Part shown: piece after piece, positions 11,405 through 18,060 of the stretch
Layout: each line of letters starts with the position of its first letter
Position numbering within the stretch: the stretch's first letter is position 1
DNA from: Alphaproteobacteria bacterium
GTDB lineage: Bacteria; Pseudomonadota; Alphaproteobacteria; Reyranellales; Reyranellaceae
Direction of reading: 5' to 3'
Length of the DNA stretch: 64,000 bases
Assembly: GCA_016869975.1 (NCBI GenBank)
Contig: VGCZ01000027.1
Coordinates: 1-64,000 of the forward strand
Made by a program: the position numbers and the translations under genes
The notes under the pieces: model-generated
Told to the model about the DNA's origin: nothing
The model's database searches: none
The model's input: only the letters and a program-made list of their open reading frames with translations

Positions 11405-11959
11405 ATGCGCGCCGTTCTGCGAGCCGCAATCACCGCCGCGCTCTGCGTCGCCGCCCTGTCGGCGCTGGCGACGCCAGCCGACCGCAAGCCGGCGCGCGGT
11501 TACCCCTTTGTGCGCATCGACTCCGGGCCGGGCCGCACCAACGGGCCGGTCGAGACCAACGTCGTGCCGCTGTGGCCAATCCGCTCGTGCTTCGGCTGGG
11601 TCGTGGTGCTGCGCGGGCCCGATCGCGTGGTCGAGATGGTGGAGAAGCAATTCGCGCCCGGCCCGACGCGCTTCACGGGCAGCGATATCGTGATCGGTCC
11701 GAACTCCGACTCGACTATCATGAGGCGGCGCATGCCGGTGGTCGGCGGCAAGCTGAGCCACAGCTGGTGCGTCAACGACGCCGACCCGCCGGGCGAATGG
11801 CGCTTCGAGATCCATGTCGACGGCGTCTTCGTCGCCGAGTTCCGCTTCTGCGGCATCAAGCTGCCCGAAGGCGAGCCGTTCAAGCTCGAAGACCTGGCGT
11901 GCCGCAACACGACTCCATCTTCCTCCCTCTCCCCGCCCGCGGGGAGAGGGTCGGGGTGA
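11405..11959 (+). CDS. Secreted four-cysteine protein, paralogue A
   Basis: Function unknown. The 184-residue product has a hydrophobic N-terminus (about residues 1-22, ending near ALA) that looks like a signal peptide, so it is probably periplasmic. Cysteines at 62, 122, 149 and 166 have the same spacing as those in the protein at 30794-31408. Both share an E-T-N segment followed by CFGW, then GPD-R-V-MVE, S-WC and DPPG. The two are clearly paralogues. The last dozen or so residues and the stop codon come from the palindromic element at 11925-12045, so the natural C-terminus has probably been replaced. It starts two bases after proA. Confidence 0.8.
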   Translation: MRAVLRAAITAALCVAALSALATPADRKPARGYPFVRIDSGPGRTNGPVETNVVPLWPIRSCFGWVVVLRGPDRVVEMVEKQFAPGPTRFTGSDIVIGPNSDSTIMRRRMPVVGGKLSHSWCVNDADPPGEWRFEIHVDGVFVAEFRFCGIKLPEGEPFKLEDLACRNTTPSSSLSPPAGRGSG

Positions 11960-12045
11960 GGGGCTGACGCAAGTGGCGCACGGCCATCCTGCGCAACCTC
12001 AGGCAGCCCCTCACCTGAACCCTCTCCCCGCTCGCGGGGAGAGGG
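11925..12045. repeat. Composite REPIN-like element (two terminal hairpins in inverted arrangement)
   Basis: Left hairpin: CCCTCTCCCCGC / GCGGGGAGAGGG at 11925-11950. Right hairpin: CCCTCTCCCCG / CGGGGAGAGGG at 12020-12045. Between them GGTGAGGGGCTG (11955-11966) is the exact inverse of CAGCCCCTCACC (12004-12015). The whole 121 bp can therefore fold into one long cruciform with hairpin tips, the architecture of paired REP sequences. The left part overlaps the end of the preceding gene. The right arm supplies the purine run GAGGGAG (12041-12047) eight bases before the nadD GTG. Confidence 0.85.
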
Positions 12046-12055
12046 AGCCAGACGC

Positions 12056-12652
12056 GTGACCCGCGCCACGCCCCGCCTCACCGACCGGCGTATCGGGCTG
12101 CTCGGCGGGTCGTTCAATCCGGCGCATGCGGGGCATCTGCATGTCTCGCTGGAGGCGCTCAAGCGGTTGGACCTCGACGAGGTGTGGTGGCTGGTGTCGC
12201 CGCAGAATCCGCTCAAGGCGGCGGACGGCATGGCGAGCCTGGAGCGGCGCCTGGCCGGCGCGCGCGCGATCGCCGCGCCGCACAAGCGGCTGCGCGTCAC
12301 CGATCTCGAACGCGTGCTGGGTACGCGCTACACCATCGACACGGTGCGCGCGCTCTTCCAGCATCACCCCAAAGCGCGCTTCGTCTGGCTGATGGGCGCC
12401 GACAATCTGCGGCAGTTGCCGCGCTGGAAGGGCTGGGCGGCGCTGGTCGAATCCATCCCCATCGCCGTGATCGACCGCCCGGGCTTCGCGCCGGCGGCGC
12501 TTTCCGGCGCGCCGGCGCGCCGGTATGCTAAGGCCCGGCTCGCGCCCGAGGCGAGCCGATCCCTGTCCGATCGCGCGGCGCCGGCCTGGACGTTTCTCTA
12601 CACACGGCTGAACCCGCTCTCGGCCACCGCGATACGCAACCACAAGACCTGA
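12056..12652 (+). CDS. nadD: Nicotinate-nucleotide adenylyltransferase
   Basis: Adenylates nicotinate mononucleotide in NAD synthesis. The 198-residue product has the nucleotidyltransferase motif GGSFNPAHAGHLHVS near residue 16 and a C-terminal LSATAIRN, matching the family's ISSTxIR. The length is normal. The start is GTG 12056. The likely Shine-Dalgarno GAGGGAG (12041-12047) lies at the edge of the palindromic element 11925-12045, so folding of that element could mask translation. rsfS and rlmH follow in the usual bacterial order. Confidence 0.93.
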   Translation: MTRATPRLTDRRIGLLGGSFNPAHAGHLHVSLEALKRLDLDEVWWLVSPQNPLKAADGMASLERRLAGARAIAAPHKRLRVTDLERVLGTRYTIDTVRALFQHHPKARFVWLMGADNLRQLPRWKGWAALVESIPIAVIDRPGFAPAALSGAPARRYAKARLAPEASRSLSDRAAPAWTFLYTRLNPLSATAIRNHKT

Positions 12653-12722
12653 CCCGGAGATCGCCATTCCGACCCGCCCCAAGCCGGCCAAGGCCCAGTC
12701 CAACACGCTGAAGGACCTGATC

Positions 12723-13079
12723 GTGGCGTCGCTCGACGACGACAAAGCCGAGAACATCGTGGCGCTCGACATCGCCGGACGGACGGCGATGGCCGACTGG
12801 ATGGTGATCGCCAGCGGCCGCTCGACGCGCCAGGTGGCCGCCATGGCCGATCACCTGCTGGAGAAGCTGAAAGAAGCCGGGCACCGCGCCTCGAGCGAAG
12901 GCAAGTCGGTGGGCGACTGGGTGCTGGTCGACGCCGGCGACGTGATCGTGCACGTCTTCCGCCCGGAGATCCGCGAGCTCTACCAGCTCGAGCGCATGTG
13001 GTCTTTCCCCGACGACGCGGCGGACGCCAAGCCGAAGCGCAAGCGCAAGAAGGCCGCCGCCGCCGAGGACGCCGCCTGA
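12723..13079 (+). CDS. rsfS: Ribosomal silencing factor RsfS
   Basis: Binds uL14 and blocks 50S-30S joining during starvation. The product carries the family signature SLDDDKAENIVALDIAG, then GRTAMADWMVIASG and GDWVLVDAGDVIVHVF, and ends in a lysine-rich tail. GTG 12723 is the first conventional start but truncates the conserved helix LKDLIVASLDDDKAE. In the same frame, ATT at 12666 follows a good GGAGA (12656-12660) by five bases and restores the missing 19 residues. The true start may therefore be ATT 12666. It lies between nadD and rlmH. Confidence 0.92.
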   Translation: MASLDDDKAENIVALDIAGRTAMADWMVIASGRSTRQVAAMADHLLEKLKEAGHRASSEGKSVGDWVLVDAGDVIVHVFRPEIRELYQLERMWSFPDDAADAKPKRKRKKAAAAEDAA

Positions 13080-13537
13080 TCCGTCTCACCATCGCCGCCG
13101 TCGGCCGCGCGCGGCCGGGACCCGAGCGCGATCTGTACGAGCAGTACGCGCGGCGCACCACCTGGCCGCTTACCCTGCGCGAAGTCGAGGAGCGCCGCCG
13201 TTTATCGCCGCCCGAGCTGATGGCGCGTGAAGGTGAGCTGCTGCGCGCCGCCTGCCCTTCGGGCGCGACCCTGGTGGCGCTGGATCGGCGCGGCAAGGTT
13301 CTCGACAGCACCGGCTTCGCCAAGCGCCTGGGCAAATGGCGCGACGATGGCGTCTCGGATCTCGCCTTCCTGATCGGCGGCGCGGATGGTCATACTGAGG
13401 CATCGCTGAAGGACTGCGCGCTCACGCTGTCCTTCGGCGCCATGACCTGGCCGCATCTGCTGGCGCGCGCCATGCTGGCCGAGCAGATCTACCGCGCGCA
13501 GCAGATTCTCGCCGGCCATCCCTATCATCGCGAATGA
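13076..13537 (+). CDS. rlmH: 23S rRNA (pseudouridine1915-N3) methyltransferase
   Basis: SPOUT-class methyltransferase modifying pseudouridine 1915 of 23S rRNA. The product reads [16 protein letters not shown] at its N-terminus, where homologues start with Met, and contains the knot motifs FLIGGADG and [10 protein letters not shown]. It ends in YHRE, near the family's YH.E ending. No ATG, GTG or TTG lies at the expected start. The candidates are CTG 13076, with GAGG six bases upstream, or ATC 13079 overlapping the rsfS stop. ATG 12998 would force a 75-base antisense-quality extension through rsfS and is unlikely. Confidence 0.92.
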   Translation: MIRLTIAAVGRARPGPERDLYEQYARRTTWPLTLREVEERRRLSPPELMAREGELLRAACPSGATLVALDRRGKVLDSTGFAKRLGKWRDDGVSDLAFLIGGADGHTEASLKDCALTLSFGAMTWPHLLARAMLAEQIYRAQQILAGHPYHRE

Positions 13538-13553
13538 GCCTCGGAGGTTCAGC

Positions 13554-14312
13554 ATGACCACGGTCACCCGCGCCATCCTCGTCACCGGCGCATCCTCCGG
13601 CATCGGCGCCGCGACTTGCGCGGCGCTGGCCGCGTCGGGCGTCGGCATCGCCATCCACGCGCGCAAGAACATGGAAGGCGCCGAGCGCATTGCGCGGTCG
13701 GTCGAGGCCCTGGGCGGTGTGCCGATGACGGTCCAATGCGACCTCGCGCAGCCCGACGCCGCGGCGCGTCTGGTCGAAGACGTCGGCAAACGTTTCGGCC
13801 GGCTCGACGTGCTGGTCAGCAACGCCGGCTTCGCCGACCGACGGCCGATCGGCGAGATCGACCGGCCGGGCTACGACGCCTCGATCGCCAGCATGCAGAA
13901 CGCCTTCTTTGACCTGCTGGGCGCGATGCGGCCCTGGCTGGAGAAGGCGAATCATGGCCGGGTGGTGGCCGTGTCGTCCTTCGTCGCCCATGCGATGGGT
14001 CGCGGCCTGCCGATCTTTCCCGCCACGGCGGCGGCCAAGGCCGGCATCGAGGCCATGGCGCGCGCCTTCGCGGTGCAGATCGCACCCTATGGCGTAACGG
14101 TGAACTGCGTGGCGCCGGGCTTCGTCGAGAAGGACCCCGGCGCGCACTCGGCGCTCACAACGGGCCGCCGCACCGAGCTGGAGCGCATGATCCCCGCCGG
14201 CCGCTTCGGCAAGCCCCAGGACATCGCCGCCGCCATCGCCTTCCTGTGCTCGCCCGCCGCTTCCTACATCACCGGGCAGACGCTCCACGTCGATGGCGGC
14301 GTGACGCTGTAA
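13554..14312 (+). CDS. SDR family protein lacking the catalytic tyrosine
   Basis: Short-chain dehydrogenase/reductase-like protein, 252 residues. The cofactor motif TGASSGIG is at 11-18, NAG at 90-92, and Ser141/142 in VVAVSSF. The C-terminal [11 protein letters not shown] is typical of FabG-like members. The usual YxxxK is replaced: Lys162 is present but residue 158 is threonine ([10 protein letters not shown]). The standard proton-relay tyrosine is therefore missing, and activity as an ordinary oxidoreductase is doubtful. It follows rlmH by 16 nt and is the first of the accessory genes separating rlmH from gpmI. Confidence 0.85.
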   Translation: MTTVTRAILVTGASSGIGAATCAALAASGVGIAIHARKNMEGAERIARSVEALGGVPMTVQCDLAQPDAAARLVEDVGKRFGRLDVLVSNAGFADRRPIGEIDRPGYDASIASMQNAFFDLLGAMRPWLEKANHGRVVAVSSFVAHAMGRGLPIFPATAAAKAGIEAMARAFAVQIAPYGVTVNCVAPGFVEKDPGAHSALTTGRRTELERMIPAGRFGKPQDIAAAIAFLCSPAASYITGQTLHVDGGVTL

Positions 14313-14315
14313 TCT

Positions 14316-14360
14316 TTCTCCCCGCGAAGGTCAGGGGCCGCGGACGGCCCCGAGGGAGAA
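14316..14360. repeat. Palindromic repeat sharing a core with the 58.5-kb element
   Basis: Outer arms TTCTCCC (14316-14322) and GGGAGAA (14354-14360) enclose a second stem, GGGGCCG / CGGCCCC (14334-14351). The inner segment, GGTCAGGGGCCGCGGACGG plus CCCC, is repeated letter for letter at 58529-58550. It lies between two convergent genes and could also act as a bidirectional transcription stop. Confidence 0.75.
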
Positions 14361-14367
14361 GGACGCT

Positions 14368-14874
14368 TCAGCTCCTGGGCCTCTGGCCCTTCTTGTAGTT
14401 GTCGATCGCGGTCTTCAGCATGCGGTGCTCCTGGCAGCCGAAGGTGCAGAACGAGTCGAGACGCTTGAGCAGGATCTCGGCGTTGGCCAGGTCGCCAAGC
14501 ATCAGGTAGGCCTCGCCCATGTACTCGTGCGCGCCGAGATGCTTGGGATCGATCTCCATGGCCTTCTGGTAGTGCGCCAGCGAGCCGCGCGGATTGCCAG
14601 ACTTGCGCGTGGCGAAGCCCAGCAGGTTCCAGGCTTCGGGGTTGCGCGGCTCGGCCTGGGTCACCCGGTTCAGCGCGGCGATGGCGCCGGCGTAGTCCTG
14701 GCGGTCGATCGCCGCCTTGGCGTTGGCGAAGTCGGGATTGGCCGGCTTGGCGGCCGGCGCCGAGGAGCGCGGCGCGGCGGGCTCGGACGTGCCGGCGGCG
14801 AGCGCCGGCAGAGCGGGCAGGGCGAACGCGGCCGTGATGGCGGCGGCGCAGGCGAAACGGATCGTTGGATGCAT
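14368..14874 (-). CDS. Secreted TPR-repeat protein
   Basis: The 168-residue product has a signal peptide (MHPTIRFACAAAITAAFALP...ALA), a short Ala/Pro-rich linker and at least three tetratricopeptide units from about residue 45. These include YAGAIAALNRVTQAEPRNPEAW, PRGSLAHYQKAMEIDPKHL and a third that contains two cysteines. It is probably a periplasmic scaffold. The start at 14874 is chosen because GGAGGG precedes it and the signal peptide follows; further upstream the frame is not convincing. It is the last gene of a minus-strand run, 94 nt after the cyclase gene. No specific partner can be named. Confidence 0.85.
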   Translation of the reverse strand: MHPTIRFACAAAITAAFALPALPALAAGTSEPAAPRSSAPAAKPANPDFANAKAAIDRQDYAGAIAALNRVTQAEPRNPEAWNLLGFATRKSGNPRGSLAHYQKAMEIDPKHLGAHEYMGEAYLMLGDLANAEILLKRLDSFCTFGCQEHRMLKTAIDNYKKGQRPRS

Positions 14875-14968
14875 GGTCCCTCCGTGGTTGGACGTCGTCA
14901 CCATAGTACCCCTGTTCGGGGACGTTTGTTCCCCAGGGCACACCGCATCACACGACTTCGTGACGCCA

Positions 14969-16630
14969 TTATGTCTCGGCCAGCAATGCCGCTTCTTTGA
15001 CCACGTGCACGCGCAGGCGCTCCTCGCGGCCGCGCACCTCGACCTCGTGGCGTTCGCCGACATCGAGCTTCACGCCGGCCAGGTCGAGCAGATCCTGCGA
15101 CACCACGAGCTGGGCGGCGAAGTCCTTGCTCTGCGCCTCGAGCCGGCTGGCGGTGTTCACCGTGTCGCCGATCGCCGTGAGCGTCGTGGCGCGGCCATGG
15201 CCGAGATCGCCGACGATCGCCGGTCCGGCGTGGATGCCGATGCCGATGCGCAGCGGCTCGTCGATCTCGCCCGTCAGCGACTCGTTGAAGTCGCCGATGG
15301 CCAGCGCGATGCGGCGCGCGGCGTCGAGCGATTGGCGCGCCGCGCGCGCGCCATCGACATCGAGGCCGAACAGCGCCATGACGCCGTCGCCGATGAACTT
15401 GTCGACGCGGCCGCCGGCATCCTCGATCGCCTGGCCGACGGCTCGGAAATAGCGGTTGAGGATGAACACCACGTCGTAAGGCAGGCGCTTCTCCGAGAAC
15501 GCCGTGAAGCCCCGTAGATCGACGAACATCACCGCGATCATCCGCTCGCCGCCCAGCGACAGCTTGGTGCCTGAATACGCATCCGAGGGCTGCGCGCCGG
15601 CCGGCAGCAGCGGCGCCACGCGGTACTCGCCCGGTGGCGGCCGTAACTGGCAGGCCAGACGCACATTGGCCGGCGCGCCGAAGCGCGACAACACGCGTGC
15701 CTCGGCCGCATCGGGCGGCGGCAAGGCCGCGCTGTCGGGCCCGACTATGCGCACGCGACAGGTCGAGCACCGGCCGCGTCCACCGCAGACCGAGGCGTGC
15801 GCGATGCCGTTCAGCCGGCTGATGTCGAGCACCGTGAGGCCGGTATGCGCCACGACGGCACGGCCGCTGGCATAGTTCAGTCGCACTTCGCCGCCGCGTC
15901 GCGCCACCCAGGACCTGACGCGACGGGCACCAAACACCCCGATCAGCAGCGCACCGGCGACGAGCTTGAACGTGTCGGAGATCGCATAGATCCGATCGAC
16001 CCCCTCGCGTGTCGGCGGATTGGTCGTGGCGATCGCCGTCCGGAAGCGCTCGTCGTTCTCGCGCAGCTCGACGACCTTGCCGACACCGACACCGACGCCG
16101 GCCAGGGCCAGCGCCGGTATCACCAGCGCCGCGCCATAGAGCGCAGGCAGCGCACCAAGGTACCAGGGCTTCAGGCGCCAATAGAAATGCAGGCCGATGC
16201 AGCCATGGATCCAGACGACCAGCAGGAAGCTGGTCTGCCGCGCCGCCGCCCAGGGATCGAGCGCCATCGGCAGGAACACCCAGAGATAGTTCGCGTTGAC
16301 GTCGAAGAGCTCGTGGGCGCCGCGCGTGGCGACAATATGCGTCATGCCGAGCGGCACGACCGCCAGTCCCAGCACGAGCTGCGCCCATTCCCACCGCGTC
16401 AGCCTGAGCGAGCGACGGCGGAACAGCGCCCAGAAAGTGAGCGCGACGTGCAGGAAAAAGGCCCCGTAGAGCACAGCCGTGCCCGGCGGGCTGTGCCAGA
16501 CCGCGACAGCCACCCGCAAGATCGCGTCGGCCGTCTGCACCGAGGCGAGCACCGCAGCGTGGTTAAGCAGGTGCAGCGTGACGTAGGCGAACAGCACGAT
16601 GCCCGACCACAGACGGATGCGGGCGACCAT
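14969..16630 (-). CDS. Membrane adenylate/guanylate cyclase with ferredoxin domain
   Basis: Probable cAMP synthase, 553 residues in three parts. Residues 1-240 hold five or six membrane helices, with histidines at 20, 24, 98, 106, 142 and 148, reminiscent of the haem-binding anchors of succinate dehydrogenase. Residues about 245-335 are a [2Fe-2S] ferredoxin with Cys282, Cys288, Cys291 and Cys327 (CX5CX2C plus one). Residues about 360-550 form a class III cyclase with metal-binding FVDLRGFT (Asp371), DKFIGDGVMALFG (Asp415) and GDTVNTASRLE. The layout suggests a redox- or oxygen-responsive cyclase. It lies nine bases after the ArsC-like gene. Confidence 0.9.
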   Translation of the reverse strand: MVARIRLWSGIVLFAYVTLHLLNHAAVLASVQTADAILRVAVAVWHSPPGTAVLYGAFFLHVALTFWALFRRRSLRLTRWEWAQLVLGLAVVPLGMTHIVATRGAHELFDVNANYLWVFLPMALDPWAAARQTSFLLVVWIHGCIGLHFYWRLKPWYLGALPALYGAALVIPALALAGVGVGVGKVVELRENDERFRTAIATTNPPTREGVDRIYAISDTFKLVAGALLIGVFGARRVRSWVARRGGEVRLNYASGRAVVAHTGLTVLDISRLNGIAHASVCGGRGRCSTCRVRIVGPDSAALPPPDAAEARVLSRFGAPANVRLACQLRPPPGEYRVAPLLPAGAQPSDAYSGTKLSLGGERMIAVMFVDLRGFTAFSEKRLPYDVVFILNRYFRAVGQAIEDAGGRVDKFIGDGVMALFGLDVDGARAARQSLDAARRIALAIGDFNESLTGEIDEPLRIGIGIHAGPAIVGDLGHGRATTLTAIGDTVNTASRLEAQSKDFAAQLVVSQDLLDLAGVKLDVGERHEVEVRGREERLRVHVVKEAALLAET

Positions 16631-16639
16631 GGATCTTTC

Positions 16640-17005
16640 CTAGCTTCGCACGATCGCCAGAATCGCCTCGGGCGGCCGGCCGATCGCCGCCTTGCCGTCC
16701 GACACGACGACGGGCCGTTGCAGCAGGATCGGGTGCGCGACGATCAGCTCGACCGCGTCCTTGCGGGTGAGCGTCGCGGCTTTCTTGCCCGAAGCCTTGA
16801 ACTCGGCCTCGCCATCGCGCACCAGCGCACGCGGCTCGACGCCGAGCTGATCGAGCAGCGTCTCGACCTCCTTCTTGGACGGCGGCTCCTTCAGATACTC
16901 GCGCACGACGGGCTCGACGCCCTTCTGGCGCAGCAGAGCCAAGGTTTCGCGCGACTTGCCGCAGCGCGGGTTGTGCCAGATGGTGACCGTCCTGCCCTTG
17001 GCCAT
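16640..17005 (-). CDS. ArsC/YfgD-like thiol reductase family protein
   Basis: Thioredoxin-fold protein of the arsenate reductase (glutaredoxin) family, 121 residues. It starts MAKGRTVTIWHNPRCGKSRETL, with Cys15 in the family active-site position, and ends with LIVAHPILLQRPVVV and a cis-Pro-type loop. There are no arsB, arsR or other arsenic genes nearby, so a general thiol-redox role is as likely as arsenate reduction. It sits between a secreted protein gene (10-nt gap) and the cyclase gene (9-nt gap), so co-transcription is very likely. Confidence 0.88.
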   Translation of the reverse strand: MAKGRTVTIWHNPRCGKSRETLALLRQKGVEPVVREYLKEPPSKKEVETLLDQLGVEPRALVRDGEAEFKASGKKAATLTRKDAVELIVAHPILLQRPVVVSDGKAAIGRPPEAILAIVRS

Positions 17006-17015
17006 GCCGTTCCCC

Positions 17016-17501
17016 TCAGCTGCACTTGTATTGCCACGGCGTCTCGGCGCCATTGCCGGTGAAGCGGCCATCCTTCACCGTGTAGACGCCATCGGGTCCG
17101 TGATTCCACACGGCCCGGATACGATCCGGCCGATCGCGCATCAGTGCGAAGGTGCGAATCTGCCCGCCGAGCGACTGGAAGTCGACCACCAGGGTCAGCG
17201 AGCGGTCGGCGTTGATCGTGGCGTTGATGACCTCGTTGCTGTCGTTACGTTTCGGATCACCGTAGTCCCGTTCCGTCATGACCTTGCCGCCCATCCATTC
17301 GACATAGCGAATGTGGATGTGGTTGGCGCTGGGTGGCCGGGCGCAATCGACCGACCAGGTGCCGAGCATGCCCCACTGCCGCAAGGTGTCGGCGACTGCG
17401 GCGCCCTTCCTGTCCATGGGTTGCGGTGCCTGGGCGAAGGCGGCCCCCAGGCCGATCGCCAGACCCGACAGCACGACAATCACACGCATCGTCATCGACA
17501 T
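17016..17501 (-). CDS. Secreted protein of unknown function
   Basis: The 161-residue product has a signal peptide (VIVVLSGLAIGLGAAFAQA) and a small mature domain. WGMLGTWSVDCARPPS suggests a lipocalin-like beta-sheet start, and a second cysteine is the penultimate residue (YKCS), so one disulphide is likely. I do not recognise the family firmly. It begins five bases after the recX stop and is followed by the ArsC-like gene, within a packed minus-strand run. Confidence 0.75.
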   Translation of the reverse strand: MSMTMRVIVVLSGLAIGLGAAFAQAPQPMDRKGAAVADTLRQWGMLGTWSVDCARPPSANHIHIRYVEWMGGKVMTERDYGDPKRNDSNEVINATINADRSLTLVVDFQSLGGQIRTFALMRDRPDRIRAVWNHGPDGVYTVKDGRFTGNGAETPWQYKCS

Positions 17502-17505
17502 CGGC

Positions 17506-18060
17506 TCACTCCCTCAAAGCGTCCTCATCCTTGGCATCGATCACGCGGCGCGCAAGGCCCAACGCGAAACCGGCGCGGCCCATGGCGGCAAGGTGCTTGT
17601 CGCGCCGCTCGCGCCGGACCGCCGGATCGGCGAAGGGTCCGAGCCGGCGGCGACGCGCCAGCGTCACCGCCGCCGCGAACTCGCTGTCGCCGTCGTCGCG
17701 CAGGATCGTCAGGGCATGGTCGACATCGTCGCGCCCGACTCGAGCCAGCGCCAGCTTCTCGCGGATGCGCCGCTGCGAGGTGCCGCGACGGCTGAGCGAG
17801 TCCGCCTTGCGCTCGGCGAAGCGCCGATCGTCCAGCACGCCGTTCCTCACGTACTTCGCGACGATGCCATCGATCACCGACTCGGCGTCGTCCACGACGG
17901 GCGCGTCGGCGTGGCGCGCCTTGCGCACGCGGCGCAGCAGCACGTCGCGCAGCCGGCCCGAGGAGCTGGCGTAGCGATCGATGTAGGCGGCGGCGATATT
18001 CTCCAGCCGCTTCACCGTGATCGGCTTGACGATACGGCGACGCGGCGTCGCCTCGCTCAC
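17506..18060 (-). CDS. recX: Regulatory protein RecX
   Basis: RecX family proteins limit RecA filament growth. The 184-residue product has the repeated three-helix units of the family: ENIAAAYIDRYASSSGRLRDVL, GVLDDRRFAERKADSLSRRG and RRIREKLALARVGRDDVDHAL. GTG 18060 overlaps the carboxyltransferase stop by four bases (GTGA), so it is translationally coupled. recA is not in the window. Coupling of recX to a carboxylase subunit gene is unusual. Confidence 0.85.
   Translation of the reverse strand: MSEATPRRRIVKPITVKRLENIAAAYIDRYASSSGRLRDVLLRRVRKARHADAPVVDDAESVIDGIVAKYVRNGVLDDRRFAERKADSLSRRGTSQRRIREKLALARVGRDDVDHALTILRDDGDSEFAAAVTLARRRRLGPFADPAVRRERRDKHLAAMGRAGFALGLARRVIDAKDEDALRE

Noticed and set aside
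12998-13075. Upstream ATG start for rlmH inside rsfS
   Set aside because: The added residues are Arg-rich shadow sequence of rsfS, and homologues begin at the RLTIAAVG segment.
16640-17005. Arsenic resistance operon
   Set aside because: The ArsC-like protein stands without arsR, arsB or acr3, so an arsenic role cannot be claimed.
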